A stretch of 64,000 nucleotides of DNA from Myxococcales bacterium (GTDB taxonomy: Bacteria; Myxococcota_A; UBA9160; UBA4427): positions 31,513 to 95,512 of the forward strand of contig JAAZXM010000008.1 in assembly GCA_014240165.1 (NCBI GenBank), in the 5' to 3' direction. The translations under genes and the position numbers were made by a program. Every line of letters begins with the position of its first letter. Position 1 is the stretch's first letter. Below, piece after piece: positions 52,339 to 60,890 of the stretch. The notes beneath the pieces were generated by a model. That model worked only from the letters and a program-made list of their open reading frames with translations, did not search any database and was not told the origin of the DNA.

Positions 52339-52923
52339 ATTATTGATCAAAAGGAATTTTTCGGTGGCAAGGGAAGCTACAGCTACCTCGTCACGGCATT
52401 GGGCGCCCGAGCGGCGCTCCTGATCGACCCCACCCCCGACCTGATGGACGACTACGTGGTCGAGTTGGAGAAACTCGGCCGTGAGTGCACCTATACCCTC
52501 GAAACCGGTTCCGTACCCGGGGCACGTTGGGCTGCCCGGGAGATCGCCCGGTATTGGGCGGGCCGCAGCATCGTCCCCTGCGATTTCGTTGAAGACACCC
52601 GGTTGCTTCGCGTGGGGCACGGCGATGTGGTGAACCTCGGGGGCATCGAACTCGGTGTCATCGGCCGCCTCGGGCGAACGAATGCAGCGATTTCCTACCA
52701 GATCGCCGACCGCGTCTTTGTGGGCGACCGGCGCGTGCACGAAGAGCCCGAATTACTCGCCTTGGGGCCGGATCAGCGGGTCTATCGATCTCGCTGCCCC
52801 CAGGGCGAAAATGCCGAGATGCTCGGTCGTTCGCACCATGTCCTGGGTTCCCACGGTCCCAGTTGGGGTGTTTTGGGGAATGACCCTCAGGGGGAAAAGA
52901 CTGGGGCCGTTCAGGCGGTTTGA
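52339..52923 (+). CDS. Degenerate ETHE1-like (persulfide dioxygenase) MBL-fold protein without metal ligands
   Basis: About 194 residues. The N-terminus (DQKEFFGGKGSYSYLV...AALLIDPTPDLMDDYVVELEKLG) follows ETHE1/rhodanese-linked persulfide dioxygenases, as do GRTNAAISYQIADRVFVGD and the VYRS region. The zinc/iron motif ETHVHADH is replaced by ETGSVPGAR, GHTPG by GRTNA and the late PGHDY by YRSRCP, so essentially all metal ligands are lost. No ATG, GTG or TTG fits the start. The only good site is ATT 52339 (or 52342) behind AAAGGAG with 6-9 bases spacing; TTG 52399 would cut off the conserved N-terminus. It is either a protein with a rare ATT start and non-enzymatic role, or a gene that has lost its start. 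A receiver gene follows after 45 bp. Confidence 0.6.
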   Translation: MIDQKEFFGGKGSYSYLVTALGARAALLIDPTPDLMDDYVVELEKLGRECTYTLETGSVPGARWAAREIARYWAGRSIVPCDFVEDTRLLRVGHGDVVNLGGIELGVIGRLGRTNAAISYQIADRVFVGDRRVHEEPELLALGPDQRVYRSRCPQGENAEMLGRSHHVLGSHGPSWGVLGNDPQGEKTGAVQAV

Positions 52924-52968
52924 GCATCTCATCGGGTACCGTATGGGCCCGCAACCACAGGTGATTAC

Positions 52969-53451
52969 GTGACCAGCACTCAGAGGGTATTCGACACTAT
53001 GGCGTCGCACGAAGAAACCGAGAGCCTTCTTTCAGCAAGCTCTTTGCCTCAACAGGTACAAGCGCCCGAAGAGGGCCGGCGTTGGAAGGTGCTGGTCGTC
53101 GATGATGACGTGATGGTGCGCAAGGTTTCCGCCCGAATGCTGGAGGAGAGCGAGGTTCTCCTGGCGGGTACTGGGTCCGAGGCTGTCAAGGTTTTGGAGG
53201 AGCAGGGTGAGGAGCGGGTGGATTGCGTGCTGCTCGATATGAAGATGCCCGGCCTCACCTTCGAGGAATCATTTGAGGGAATTCGCCGGGTTCGCCCGGA
53301 TCTTCCGGTGGTGGCCTGCAGCGGGAACAGTCGCGAAGCGCTGGAAGAGGACTTCGTGAACGCCCAGAGAACCGGGTTCTTGGGCAAGCCCTTTACCCGC
53401 AAGGAACTCAAGGAAGCCCTGGCCCGCCTGATTCCCGCCCCGGCTCCCTGA
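52969..53451 (+). CDS. Single-domain response regulator (receiver only)
   Basis: The 160-residue protein has a 38-residue leader and one CheY-like receiver domain (about 39-158): acidic VDDD (44-47), phospho-acceptor Asp90 in LLDMKMPG, Ser118 in ACSGNS and Lys140 in GKPFT. There is no output domain, so it probably acts by protein contact or phosphotransfer. No histidine kinase is adjacent. The start is GTG 52969; ATG 52999 is an alternative. It shares an orientation and probably a transcript with the preceding degenerate MBL gene. Confidence 0.87.
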   Translation: MTSTQRVFDTMASHEETESLLSASSLPQQVQAPEEGRRWKVLVVDDDVMVRKVSARMLEESEVLLAGTGSEAVKVLEEQGEERVDCVLLDMKMPGLTFEESFEGIRRVRPDLPVVACSGNSREALEEDFVNAQRTGFLGKPFTRKELKEALARLIPAPAP

Positions 53452-53543
53452 ACCCGCTCCATCAACCCGCTCCCTGAACCCGCTCCCTGAACCCGCTCCC
53501 TGAACCCGCTCCCTGAACCCGCTCCATCAACCCGCTCCATCGC
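53440..53543. repeat. 13-bp tandem repeat, eight units, starting at the receiver-gene stop
   Basis: Eight 13-base units of CCCGCTCCCTGAA type run from 53440 to 53543. Unit 1 (CCGGCTCCCTGAA) holds the last codons and TGA stop of the receiver gene. Units 3-6 are identical; units 2 and 7 end ATCAA and unit 8 ATCGC. The period is not a multiple of three. It lies between the receiver gene and pepN; the rest of the gap to 53722 shows nothing else. Confidence 0.95.
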
Positions 53544-53722
53544 GTCGATCGTATCGGGGAGGAAATTGGCCTGCGGCTGCGAAGCTGCGGTGTCGGCTCA
53601 TCGCGGCGAGCCCGCTGACCTGATCCGCCCTCGGGCCCTCGGTTTGCTTGCAATCGGGGTTCTTGCTTCGTAATGTCGCGGCTGGCACGTGGCCGCCGAG
53701 TCGGAGCGAGGACAAGATTTCG

Positions 53723-56374
53723 ATGAGTTCTGAGAAGCCCCAAGCGGTTCATCGAAAGGATTATTGTCCGCCGGATTACCAGATCGAGCGAGCGGATTTG
53801 AGCTTCGATTTGGGGGAGGACGAGACCCGGGTTCGGGCTCGTCTCAAGATACGCCGCCGGGAGGAACTCTCCGGAGATATCCCCCCGCTGGTGCTGGACG
53901 GCGAGCAACTCGAGTGTCTCGGCGTGTGGCTGGATGGCGAGGCGTTGCCCGCCCATGGCTACCAGGCGGGGGAGGAAGGGCTTCGCATCGAGGCGCCCCC
54001 GGCGCATTTCGAATTGGAAACATGGGTCCGTATCAAGCCCCAGGAGAATACGGCGCTTTCAGGCCTCTACCGAAGTAGTGGCAATTTCTGCACCCAATGC
54101 GAGGCCATGGGTTTTCGCCGCATCACGTATTTCCTGGACCGCCCGGACGTCATGGCGGTCTTTACGACGACGATCACGGCGGATAAGTCGACCTGCCCGG
54201 TGATGCTCTCCAACGGGAACCGGACTTTGGAGGAGGACCTCGGGGACGGCCGGCACCGGGTGCGCTGGGAGGATCCCTTTCCCAAGCCCAGTTATCTCTT
54301 TGCCCTGGTCGCGGGCGATCTGCGTGCCCATCGAGGTTCGTTTACGACCCGGAGCGGCCGGGATGTCGCTTTGGAAATCTGGGTCGAGCCGCAGAATCTC
54401 GAAAAATGTGAGCACGCGTTGGGCTCCCTGCAGAGGGCCATGGCCTGGGACGAAGAAGTCTTTGGGCTCGAATACGATCTCGATATCTACATGATCGTCG
54501 CCGTCAACGATTTCAATATGGGGGCCATGGAGAATAAGGGCCTCAATGTTTTCAACTCCAAATATGTGCTGGCCCGGCCCGAGACCGCGACGGATGCCGA
54601 CTATGAGGGCGTCGAACGCGTTATCGGTCACGAATATTTTCATAATTGGACTGGCAATCGCGTGACCTGCCGAGATTGGTTTCAGCTCACCCTCAAAGAA
54701 GGCCTCACGGTCTTTCGCGATCAGCAATTCGGGGCCGATATGTCATCCGATGCGGTGACGCGCATCGAGGACGTGAAGGTTCTGCGCTCGGCGCAATTTG
54801 CCGAGGATGCGGGGCCCATGGCCCATCCCATCCGGCCCGAGTCCTATATTTCCATGGACAATTTCTATACCTCCACCGTCTACAATAAAGGCGCAGAGGT
54901 GATTCGCATGTACCACACCCTACTTGGCGCCGAGGGTTTCAGGCGGGGTATGGATCTCTATTTCGAACGTCACGACGGCGATGCCGTTACCTGTGACGAT
55001 TTCAGGGACGCGATGGCGACCGCGGGGGGGCGGGACCTCGAGCAATTCGGTCGCTGGTATAGCCAGTCGGGAACGCCCCTGGTGGAGGCCCGGGCAGATT
55101 TTGACGCGGATAGCGGGCGCTATTCCCTGACCTTGGAACAGTCCTATCCCGAGGCCTCGGGCGGAGACGAAGACCGGCGCGAGCCTTTGCATATTCCCAT
55201 CGCCGTGGGCTTGCTCGATGCCGACGGCAAGGATCTTCCCCTGGCGGTGGACGGCGAAGCGATTGCTGCCGAAGACGGAACCCGGATCCTCGAACTCACC
55301 GAGGCCCGGCAGACTTTCGACTTGGGCGGGTTCCAGCAGGCGCCGACCCCCTCTCTTCTGCGGGGCTTTTCCGCGCCCGTCCGCTTCCAGATGGAGCGCC
55401 CGAGGGAAGAGTTGGCTTTTCTCATGGGCCGAGACTCGGATGCCTTCAGCCGGTGGGATGCCGGGCATCAGCTTGCGCGGGATCTGCTCCTCGAACTCGC
55501 GGAAGCGCGCGGCGGCGAACTCGCCCTGGATCCGGTCTATTCCGAAGCCTTCGGTCGCGTATTGACCGATCCCGATCTGGACGGCTCACTCAAGGCCCTG
55601 GCATTGACCCTGCCCGATGAAAAGGTTCTCGGGCAGGAGATGGATGTCATCGACCCGGATGCGCTTCATGCGGCCCGGCAGTTCATGCGGGGCGCGTTGG
55701 CCGAGGCCCATCACGAGGCCCTGGTGGAGACCTATCGGCAGGGTGCAGCCCGGGGCCCCTATTCGAACGACAAGGAATCCATTCACGCTCGGCGCCTCAA
55801 GAATTGTGCGCTTGCGTATTGGATGACCCTGGGAACAGGGGATGCATTGGAGGCGGCAGCCGCTCAATTCGAGCAGGCGGACAACATGACCGACGCCGAG
55901 GCCGCGCTGGGTGTATTGACCGATACGGTCTCATCCGAACGGGACGAGGCCCTGGCGACTTTCTATGAGCGCCACGCCGAAGATCCTCTCCTGGTGGACA
56001 AGTGGTTCACCCTCCAGGCGCTCTCGCGTCGCCCGGATACCTTCGAGCAAGTGCAGGGCCTCGCCCAGCACCCCGCCTTCAGTCCGAAGAACCCGAACCG
56101 GCTGCGGGCCCTCCTGGGCGCCTTCTGCTCGGGGAATCCCTTTCATTTCAACCGGGCGGATGGGGCCGGTTACCGATTCCTCGCCGATTGGGTGATCGAA
56201 CTCGATCCCATCAACCCCCAAATCGCGGCCCGGATGGTTTCTCTCTTCAACGCCTGGCGTCGCTTCGATTCGGGCCGTCAGAATCTCATGCAGGCGGAAC
56301 TCCAGCGGATCGAGGGGAAGAAGGGGCTTTCCAAGGACGTGTTCGAAATCGTGACCCGTTCCCTGGCGGAATGA
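53723..56374 (+). CDS. pepN: Aminopeptidase N (M1 family)
   Basis: The 883-residue zinc aminopeptidase has the exopeptidase motif GAMEN (residues 267-271) and HEYFHNWTGNRVTCRDWFQLTLKEGL, giving the HExxH-18-E zinc site from His303. The C-terminal DUF3458 parts (Ig-like and alpha-solenoid, about 450-883) are complete, as in E. coli PepN. It trims N-terminal residues in the cytoplasm. ATG 53723 matches the family start; 25 upstream codons are open but not homologous. Confidence 0.95.
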   Translation: MSSEKPQAVHRKDYCPPDYQIERADLSFDLGEDETRVRARLKIRRREELSGDIPPLVLDGEQLECLGVWLDGEALPAHGYQAGEEGLRIEAPPAHFELETWVRIKPQENTALSGLYRSSGNFCTQCEAMGFRRITYFLDRPDVMAVFTTTITADKSTCPVMLSNGNRTLEEDLGDGRHRVRWEDPFPKPSYLFALVAGDLRAHRGSFTTRSGRDVALEIWVEPQNLEKCEHALGSLQRAMAWDEEVFGLEYDLDIYMIVAVNDFNMGAMENKGLNVFNSKYVLARPETATDADYEGVERVIGHEYFHNWTGNRVTCRDWFQLTLKEGLTVFRDQQFGADMSSDAVTRIEDVKVLRSAQFAEDAGPMAHPIRPESYISMDNFYTSTVYNKGAEVIRMYHTLLGAEGFRRGMDLYFERHDGDAVTCDDFRDAMATAGGRDLEQFGRWYSQSGTPLVEARADFDADSGRYSLTLEQSYPEASGGDEDRREPLHIPIAVGLLDADGKDLPLAVDGEAIAAEDGTRILELTEARQTFDLGGFQQAPTPSLLRGFSAPVRFQMERPREELAFLMGRDSDAFSRWDAGHQLARDLLLELAEARGGELALDPVYSEAFGRVLTDPDLDGSLKALALTLPDEKVLGQEMDVIDPDALHAARQFMRGALAEAHHEALVETYRQGAARGPYSNDKESIHARRLKNCALAYWMTLGTGDALEAAAAQFEQADNMTDAEAALGVLTDTVSSERDEALATFYERHAEDPLLVDKWFTLQALSRRPDTFEQVQGLAQHPAFSPKNPNRLRALLGAFCSGNPFHFNRADGAGYRFLADWVIELDPINPQIAARMVSLFNAWRRFDSGRQNLMQAELQRIEGKKGLSKDVFEIVTRSLAE

Positions 56375-56420
56375 AAATTTGATCGCCCACCGGGCAGTGC
56401 AGAGAGAATACGAGGGAGAT

Positions 56421-56912
56421 ATGAAGAGCCTCTTCGATTTCACCATGCAGGACATCGAGGGCGAGATGCGGCCTCTTGCGGATTTCAAGTCCAAGGCGCT
56501 GCTGGTGGTCAACGTAGCCTCACGCTGCGGTCTCACTCCGCAATACGAAGGTCTGCAGCGCCTCTACGATGAGTTTCGACGTCAGGGTCTCGAGATTCTC
56601 GCTTTTCCCTGCAACCAGTTCATGGAGCAGGAGCCGGGAACCCCAGAGGAGATCCGGGACTTCGCGATGATCCAATACGGCGTGACCTTTCCGCTTTTTT
56701 CGAAGATCGAAGTCAACGGGGAGGGCCGGGCACCGCTCTACCAATGGCTGCTGGCATCGGAGCCCGCCGTCGAGGGCGGTTCCGACGTGCAGTGGAATTT
56801 CGAGAAATTCCTCGTCGACGGGGAAGGGCAGGTGCGCGCGCGCTTCGACCCGCAGGCTGAGCCCTGTTCGGAACAGGTCAAGGCCGCAATTGAGGATCTC
56901 GTTTCCGGCTGA
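56421..56912 (+). CDS. btuE: Glutathione peroxidase (Cys type)
   Basis: The 163-residue thiol peroxidase reduces peroxides with thioredoxin or glutathione. The peroxidatic Cys36 sits in NVASRCGLTPQYEGLQ, followed by LAFPCNQFMEQEPGT and WNFEKFLVDGEG (Gln and Trp of the active-site tetrad are present). Selenocysteine is not used. ATG 56421 is preceded by GAGGGAG. It follows pepN after 46 bp. Confidence 0.93.
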   Translation: MKSLFDFTMQDIEGEMRPLADFKSKALLVVNVASRCGLTPQYEGLQRLYDEFRRQGLEILAFPCNQFMEQEPGTPEEIRDFAMIQYGVTFPLFSKIEVNGEGRAPLYQWLLASEPAVEGGSDVQWNFEKFLVDGEGQVRARFDPQAEPCSEQVKAAIEDLVSG

Positions 56913-57028
56913 GCGGGCGGGCTTCGACGCGGGAGCCACAGCGCGCTACCTATACGCGCCCCGTTGTTGTCTCCCGGATCCCCTCCATGCGTCGGGGCGG
57001 GTCGTAGGCGGAGCAAGCAGGAGCAGTC

Positions 57029-58744
57029 ATGAAGGGCCTGAACGCGGGTCAGCCAATTCTCAATGTCAGCCACCTTCGCCGGAAATTCGGCGATCGTGTC
57101 ATCCTCAAGGATGTGAGCTTCAGCTTGAGTCCCGGCGACCGGGTGGGTGTGCTCGGCGTCAACGGCACCGGCAAATCCTCGCTGATGAAGATCGTGGCCG
57201 GGCAGGATCAGGAGTTCGAGGGGCAGGTCATGGTGGCCCAGGGCGCCGCCGTGGGATACGTCCCTCAAGAACCCGTGCTCGACGCCGACAAGTCGGTGCG
57301 CGAGAACGTCGAGGCCGCGGTGGCGGAGACCCGGGCCTATATCTCGCGCTACGAAGAGATTCTCAAGCTCTGGGAAGACCCCGAGGTCCTCGAGAGCGAG
57401 GAGAAGACCAATGCGCTCCTGGCCGAACAGGGGGAAGTTCAGGAGATCCTCGAGCATCGAGATGCCATGGATCCCTCGCGCCTGGATGCGAAGATCGATC
57501 AGGCCATGGAGGCGCTGCGGCTTCCGCCCGGTGATAAGAACGCGGGGGTTCTTTCGGGAGGGGAGAAGCGTCGAGTCTCGCTCTGTACGGTGCTCCTGGC
57601 CCAGCCGGATCTCTTGATCCTCGACGAACCCACCAATCATCTCGACGCCGACACCATTACCTGGCTCGAAAACTTTCTCGCCAACTACCCGGGCACCTAT
57701 ATGCTGGTCACCCATGATCGTTATTTCCTCGATCGGGTGGCGACGCGCATGCTCGAACTCAATGCCGGGCGGCTCAGAACCTACGAAGGGAATTACTCGG
57801 ATTTCCTCGCCGCAAAGGAAAAGCAGGAGGAGATCGAGAGCCGAACCGACGCCAACCTGCTGAAGGCCGTGGCCCGGGAACTCGAGTGGATTCGCTCCAC
57901 CCCCCAGGCGCGAAGAACCAAGTCGAAGGCCCGCATCGCGGCCTACGAGGAAATGGTGGAGCGCGCAGCAGAGATCGTGCCCGCCGACGAGATGGATCTT
58001 CGCATTCCCTTCGGTCCGCGGCTGGGCAGCCAGGTGCTTTCCCTGCGCGGGCTCGGCAAGGGGTACGACGGCAAGCTTCTCTTCGAAAACATCGAATGGG
58101 ATATGCCCCCGGGTGCCATCGTGGGAATTACGGGCGCCAATGGGCTCGGTAAAACGACCCTGGTCAACCTGATCACCGGACGCGAGAAGCCCGATGCGGG
58201 TGAAGTGGAGGTGGGGCACAACACCCATTTCTGTTATGTCGATCAGACCCGCCAATCTCTCAACGACGGCAACACGGTTTATGAGGAAGTGGCCGAGGGG
58301 TCCGAGGTCATCGCGTACGGAGACAAGGAACTCTCCATCCGTCATTACCTCGCCCGTTTTCTCTTTACGGGTTCGATTCAGCAGACCCCGGTGGGACGGC
58401 TCTCGGGTGGCGAGCGCAACCGGGTGCAGTTGGCCAAGACCCTGCGCCACGCTTCCAACTTCATCATTCTTGACGAACCCACCAATGACCTCGACCTGAT
58501 GACCCTTCGTGTGCTCGAGGAGGCGCTCCAGGAATATCCAGGCTGCGCCATCGTCATCACCCACGATCGCTACTTCCTGGACCGTGTGGCCACCCATATC
58601 ATCGGCTTCGAAGGCGATGGACGCGTCGAATTCTGCACTGGGGCGTGGGATTATTACGCCGAGCAGCGGGAGCGGCGCGAGGAGGAGCGCGGTGGTGGGG
58701 CCTCGAGATCCTTCGTGCATCGGAAAATCGAGGGCATTCGCTAA
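57029..58744 (+). CDS. ettA: ABC-F ATPase EttA (energy-dependent translational throttle)
   Basis: The 571-residue protein has two ABC domains: Walker A GVNGTGKSS (about 47-55) and GANGLGKTT (about 370-378), signatures LSGGEKRR and LSGGERNR, Walker B ILDEPTNHLD and ILDEPTNDLD, joined by the P-site tRNA interaction motif region (about 240-330; ELEWIRSTPQARRTKSKARI). The C-terminal GAWDYY and FVHRKI match EttA. It binds the ribosomal E site and gates the first elongation step by ATP/ADP ratio. It has no membrane part. A GGAG-rich stretch precedes the ATG. Confidence 0.95.
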   Translation: MKGLNAGQPILNVSHLRRKFGDRVILKDVSFSLSPGDRVGVLGVNGTGKSSLMKIVAGQDQEFEGQVMVAQGAAVGYVPQEPVLDADKSVRENVEAAVAETRAYISRYEEILKLWEDPEVLESEEKTNALLAEQGEVQEILEHRDAMDPSRLDAKIDQAMEALRLPPGDKNAGVLSGGEKRRVSLCTVLLAQPDLLILDEPTNHLDADTITWLENFLANYPGTYMLVTHDRYFLDRVATRMLELNAGRLRTYEGNYSDFLAAKEKQEEIESRTDANLLKAVARELEWIRSTPQARRTKSKARIAAYEEMVERAAEIVPADEMDLRIPFGPRLGSQVLSLRGLGKGYDGKLLFENIEWDMPPGAIVGITGANGLGKTTLVNLITGREKPDAGEVEVGHNTHFCYVDQTRQSLNDGNTVYEEVAEGSEVIAYGDKELSIRHYLARFLFTGSIQQTPVGRLSGGERNRVQLAKTLRHASNFIILDEPTNDLDLMTLRVLEEALQEYPGCAIVITHDRYFLDRVATHIIGFEGDGRVEFCTGAWDYYAEQRERREEERGGGASRSFVHRKIEGIR

Positions 58745-58938
58745 GCAATTCAGGGCGCCGCGGCGATGTGTTGATGTCGGCGAGAAAGAGTAATGGACAA
58801 GGCGACTTGGGGTCCTTCTTTCATGTCAGGTCGAATCCCGATCAAGCGGCTCGGACACGACTGAGGAGTCGATACCACTCCCCTTGAGAGCGCGGCGGGC
58901 AAGCGGGCCTCGCCGACTCGGTCTTTCAGGAGCGGGTT

Positions 58939-60039
58939 TTGCGCGTGAAGAGAGTCCGGAAAATACTGTGGGTGTTCATCGGGGCCGCCCTATGCCTGGC
59001 TGGGGTCCAGGGGGCTGCGGATCAGGCCGTCGCCGATGTCGGGGTCTCGCCTTCTTTGGGTTTGTTGAAGGCTGATGGCTCGCTGCTGCTCTCCGCCGGC
59101 GCAGCTTCAGGAATCGAGGGCGCCTCGGGCTTCGATGCCGATTCAGTGGTGAGCGACGATCCCGGACGCTGGGGCGGAGGCGCGCCGGAAGCAGTGCTGA
59201 ACTTCGATTACGAAGGCCTGCCGGGAAGACTTTCGGATCCTGTCCTGCGGCCTCTCTGGCGGGCGGGTCTCGACCTGGAGCGCCGGGGCCGCCTGCTGGA
59301 ATCCGCCCGCTATTACGAGGCCATTATTGTCGCCGTTCCCGAGGAGTCGTACACCTATTGGCGCACGGCACGAAACTACTGGCGCATCGGAGAGAATTAT
59401 CCCGTGGATCTCAAGGAGCAGCGGGGCCGATATTTTGACTTGGCCGAGAGTTGGTCCGGGCGAGGCCTGGAGGTCAACCCGGATTGCGGCGCCTGCATGT
59501 TGTGGAAATTCGTTTCCATGGGCCGACAAGCCACCACCCGGGGTCTGCTGACCGCGGTGGGCGACGTCCGGGAAATGGATCAGCTCCTGACTCGGGGGAT
59601 CCGCCTCGCCCCCAGTCACCGCGACAACGAAGGCAACGCCACCATGGGGAACCTCTACTATGCGAGTTCGGTTTTTTATCGGGTGATCCCCGAATGGTTC
59701 TGGCTCAAATGGGTGATCGGGGTTCGGGGTGATCGGGCGAAATCTCTGGACTATGCGCGCCGCGCCGTGGAGTTGGCGCCCCTTCGGATCGACTACCGGG
59801 TCGAACTCGGCGCTTCCCTGCTTTGCTCCGGACTCAAGGACAAGAAGAGCCGGCAAATCGCCGAGGGCGAGCGGGTTCTGGCGGTGGCGCGCGAACTCGA
59901 AGATTTCCTGAGCACGGACGCCCTGGACAAGGTGCACGCCGAAATCCTGATGCGCTCTCCCGATCAGGCCTGCGGATATTCGCGGGACGGCTTCATCGAT
60001 ATCGACGGCCTGGGAAAGCAGGTACGCGCCGGGAGTTGA
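58939..60039 (+). CDS. Exported helical-repeat protein, RMD/TPR-like
   Basis: The 366-residue protein has a signal peptide (basic start, FIGAALCLAGVQGA, cleavage near residue 28), a Ser/Gly/Ala-rich spacer (about 35-85) and a helical-repeat domain (about 95-345). NPDCGACMLWKFVSMGRQATTRGLLTAVGDVREMDQLL and SLDYARRAVELAPLRIDYRVELGASLLCSG resemble the TPR-like domain of RMD (regulator of microtubule dynamics) proteins, which is common in bacteria without known function. The start is TTG 58939 (or GTG 58945) after AGGAG. Periplasmic or outer-membrane association is likely. Nothing notable is seen in 58745-58938. Confidence 0.65.
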   Translation: MRVKRVRKILWVFIGAALCLAGVQGAADQAVADVGVSPSLGLLKADGSLLLSAGAASGIEGASGFDADSVVSDDPGRWGGGAPEAVLNFDYEGLPGRLSDPVLRPLWRAGLDLERRGRLLESARYYEAIIVAVPEESYTYWRTARNYWRIGENYPVDLKEQRGRYFDLAESWSGRGLEVNPDCGACMLWKFVSMGRQATTRGLLTAVGDVREMDQLLTRGIRLAPSHRDNEGNATMGNLYYASSVFYRVIPEWFWLKWVIGVRGDRAKSLDYARRAVELAPLRIDYRVELGASLLCSGLKDKKSRQIAEGERVLAVARELEDFLSTDALDKVHAEILMRSPDQACGYSRDGFIDIDGLGKQVRAGS

Positions 60040-60055
60040 CCCCGAGTGCCCGGCC

Positions 60056-60802
60056 CTAGAGAAGTCCGGGGTAGGCGCCCCCATCCACGGGGATCGCCGC
60101 ACCGTTGATGAAGCGCGCGGCATCCGAGCAAAGGAACGCCGCGACCTTGCCGAAGTCCTCGGCGTCTCCCAGAGTTCGGGTGGGGATGCTGGCCGCCAGA
60201 GAATCCAGGGCCCCAGTGTCCAGTGCGCCCAGCCTCGCGGTTCGGTGGAGGCCCGGCTGGATCGAATTCACCGTAATGCCGTCCGGGGCCACCTGGTTGG
60301 CCAGGGTTTTGAGAAAGCCGGTGGCGCCCGCCCGGGCGGTATTGGAGAGGATCAAATTATCCAGCGGTTGGCGGACGCTGATCGAGGTGATGGCGAGGAT
60401 GCGACCCCAGCCCTGGGCCTGCATGGTGGGCAATGCTGCGGTGCACATGGCCACCACCGAGAGCAAGTTCAGGGAAAGGGCCTCGGGATAGGCCGAGAGA
60501 TCCGTGGAAGCGAAGTTGCCCGGGGGCGGCCCGCCCGCGTTGGTGACCAGGATATCGAGCCCGCCCAAGCCCTCCTGGGCGGCTTCGACGAAAGCCGTTG
60601 CGCCTTCCACCGTGGATACGTCCGCCGCCAGGGGCAGGGCGGCCTCGCCCAGGCTTTGCGCCGCGCCCGCCAGGCGCTCGGAATCACGCCCGCAGATGGC
60701 TACGCGCGCGCCGGCTTCCACCAAGGCCCGGGCGGTCCCCAATCCCAGCCCCGCTGATCCGGCGGCCACCGCTGCACGCTTGCCCTTCAGACCCAGGTCC
60801 AT
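60056..60802 (-). CDS. Short-chain dehydrogenase/reductase with atypical active site
   Basis: The 248-residue SDR has the cofactor motif AAGSAGLGLG (13-22), NAGG (about 88-91) and the C-terminal PVDGGAYPGLL. The catalytic Ser is present in ITSISV, but the Tyr-x3-Lys segment reads ILSNTARAG, so Tyr and Lys are replaced by Asn and Arg. This SNxxRAG pattern is, to my knowledge, shared by a subgroup of FabG-like SDRs, so it is not a damaged gene. The reaction is unknown. The ATG 60802 fits the family start. Confidence 0.82.
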   Translation of the reverse strand: MDLGLKGKRAAVAAGSAGLGLGTARALVEAGARVAICGRDSERLAGAAQSLGEAALPLAADVSTVEGATAFVEAAQEGLGGLDILVTNAGGPPPGNFASTDLSAYPEALSLNLLSVVAMCTAALPTMQAQGWGRILAITSISVRQPLDNLILSNTARAGATGFLKTLANQVAPDGITVNSIQPGLHRTARLGALDTGALDSLAASIPTRTLGDAEDFGKVAAFLCSDAARFINGAAIPVDGGAYPGLL

Positions 60803-60890
60803 GATTTTTTCGCCCCTTTCGTCTCTAGGTGGTTGGGTCGGCGCCGAGGAATAGGACGACTGTCTTCCTCGGCGCGGGCCTCGGACGTTG

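Noticed and set aside
58800..58870. A GGTCGAATCCC-like string as a tRNA T-arm
   Set aside because: No acceptor, D or anticodon stems can be drawn around it; no tRNA genes were found in the window.
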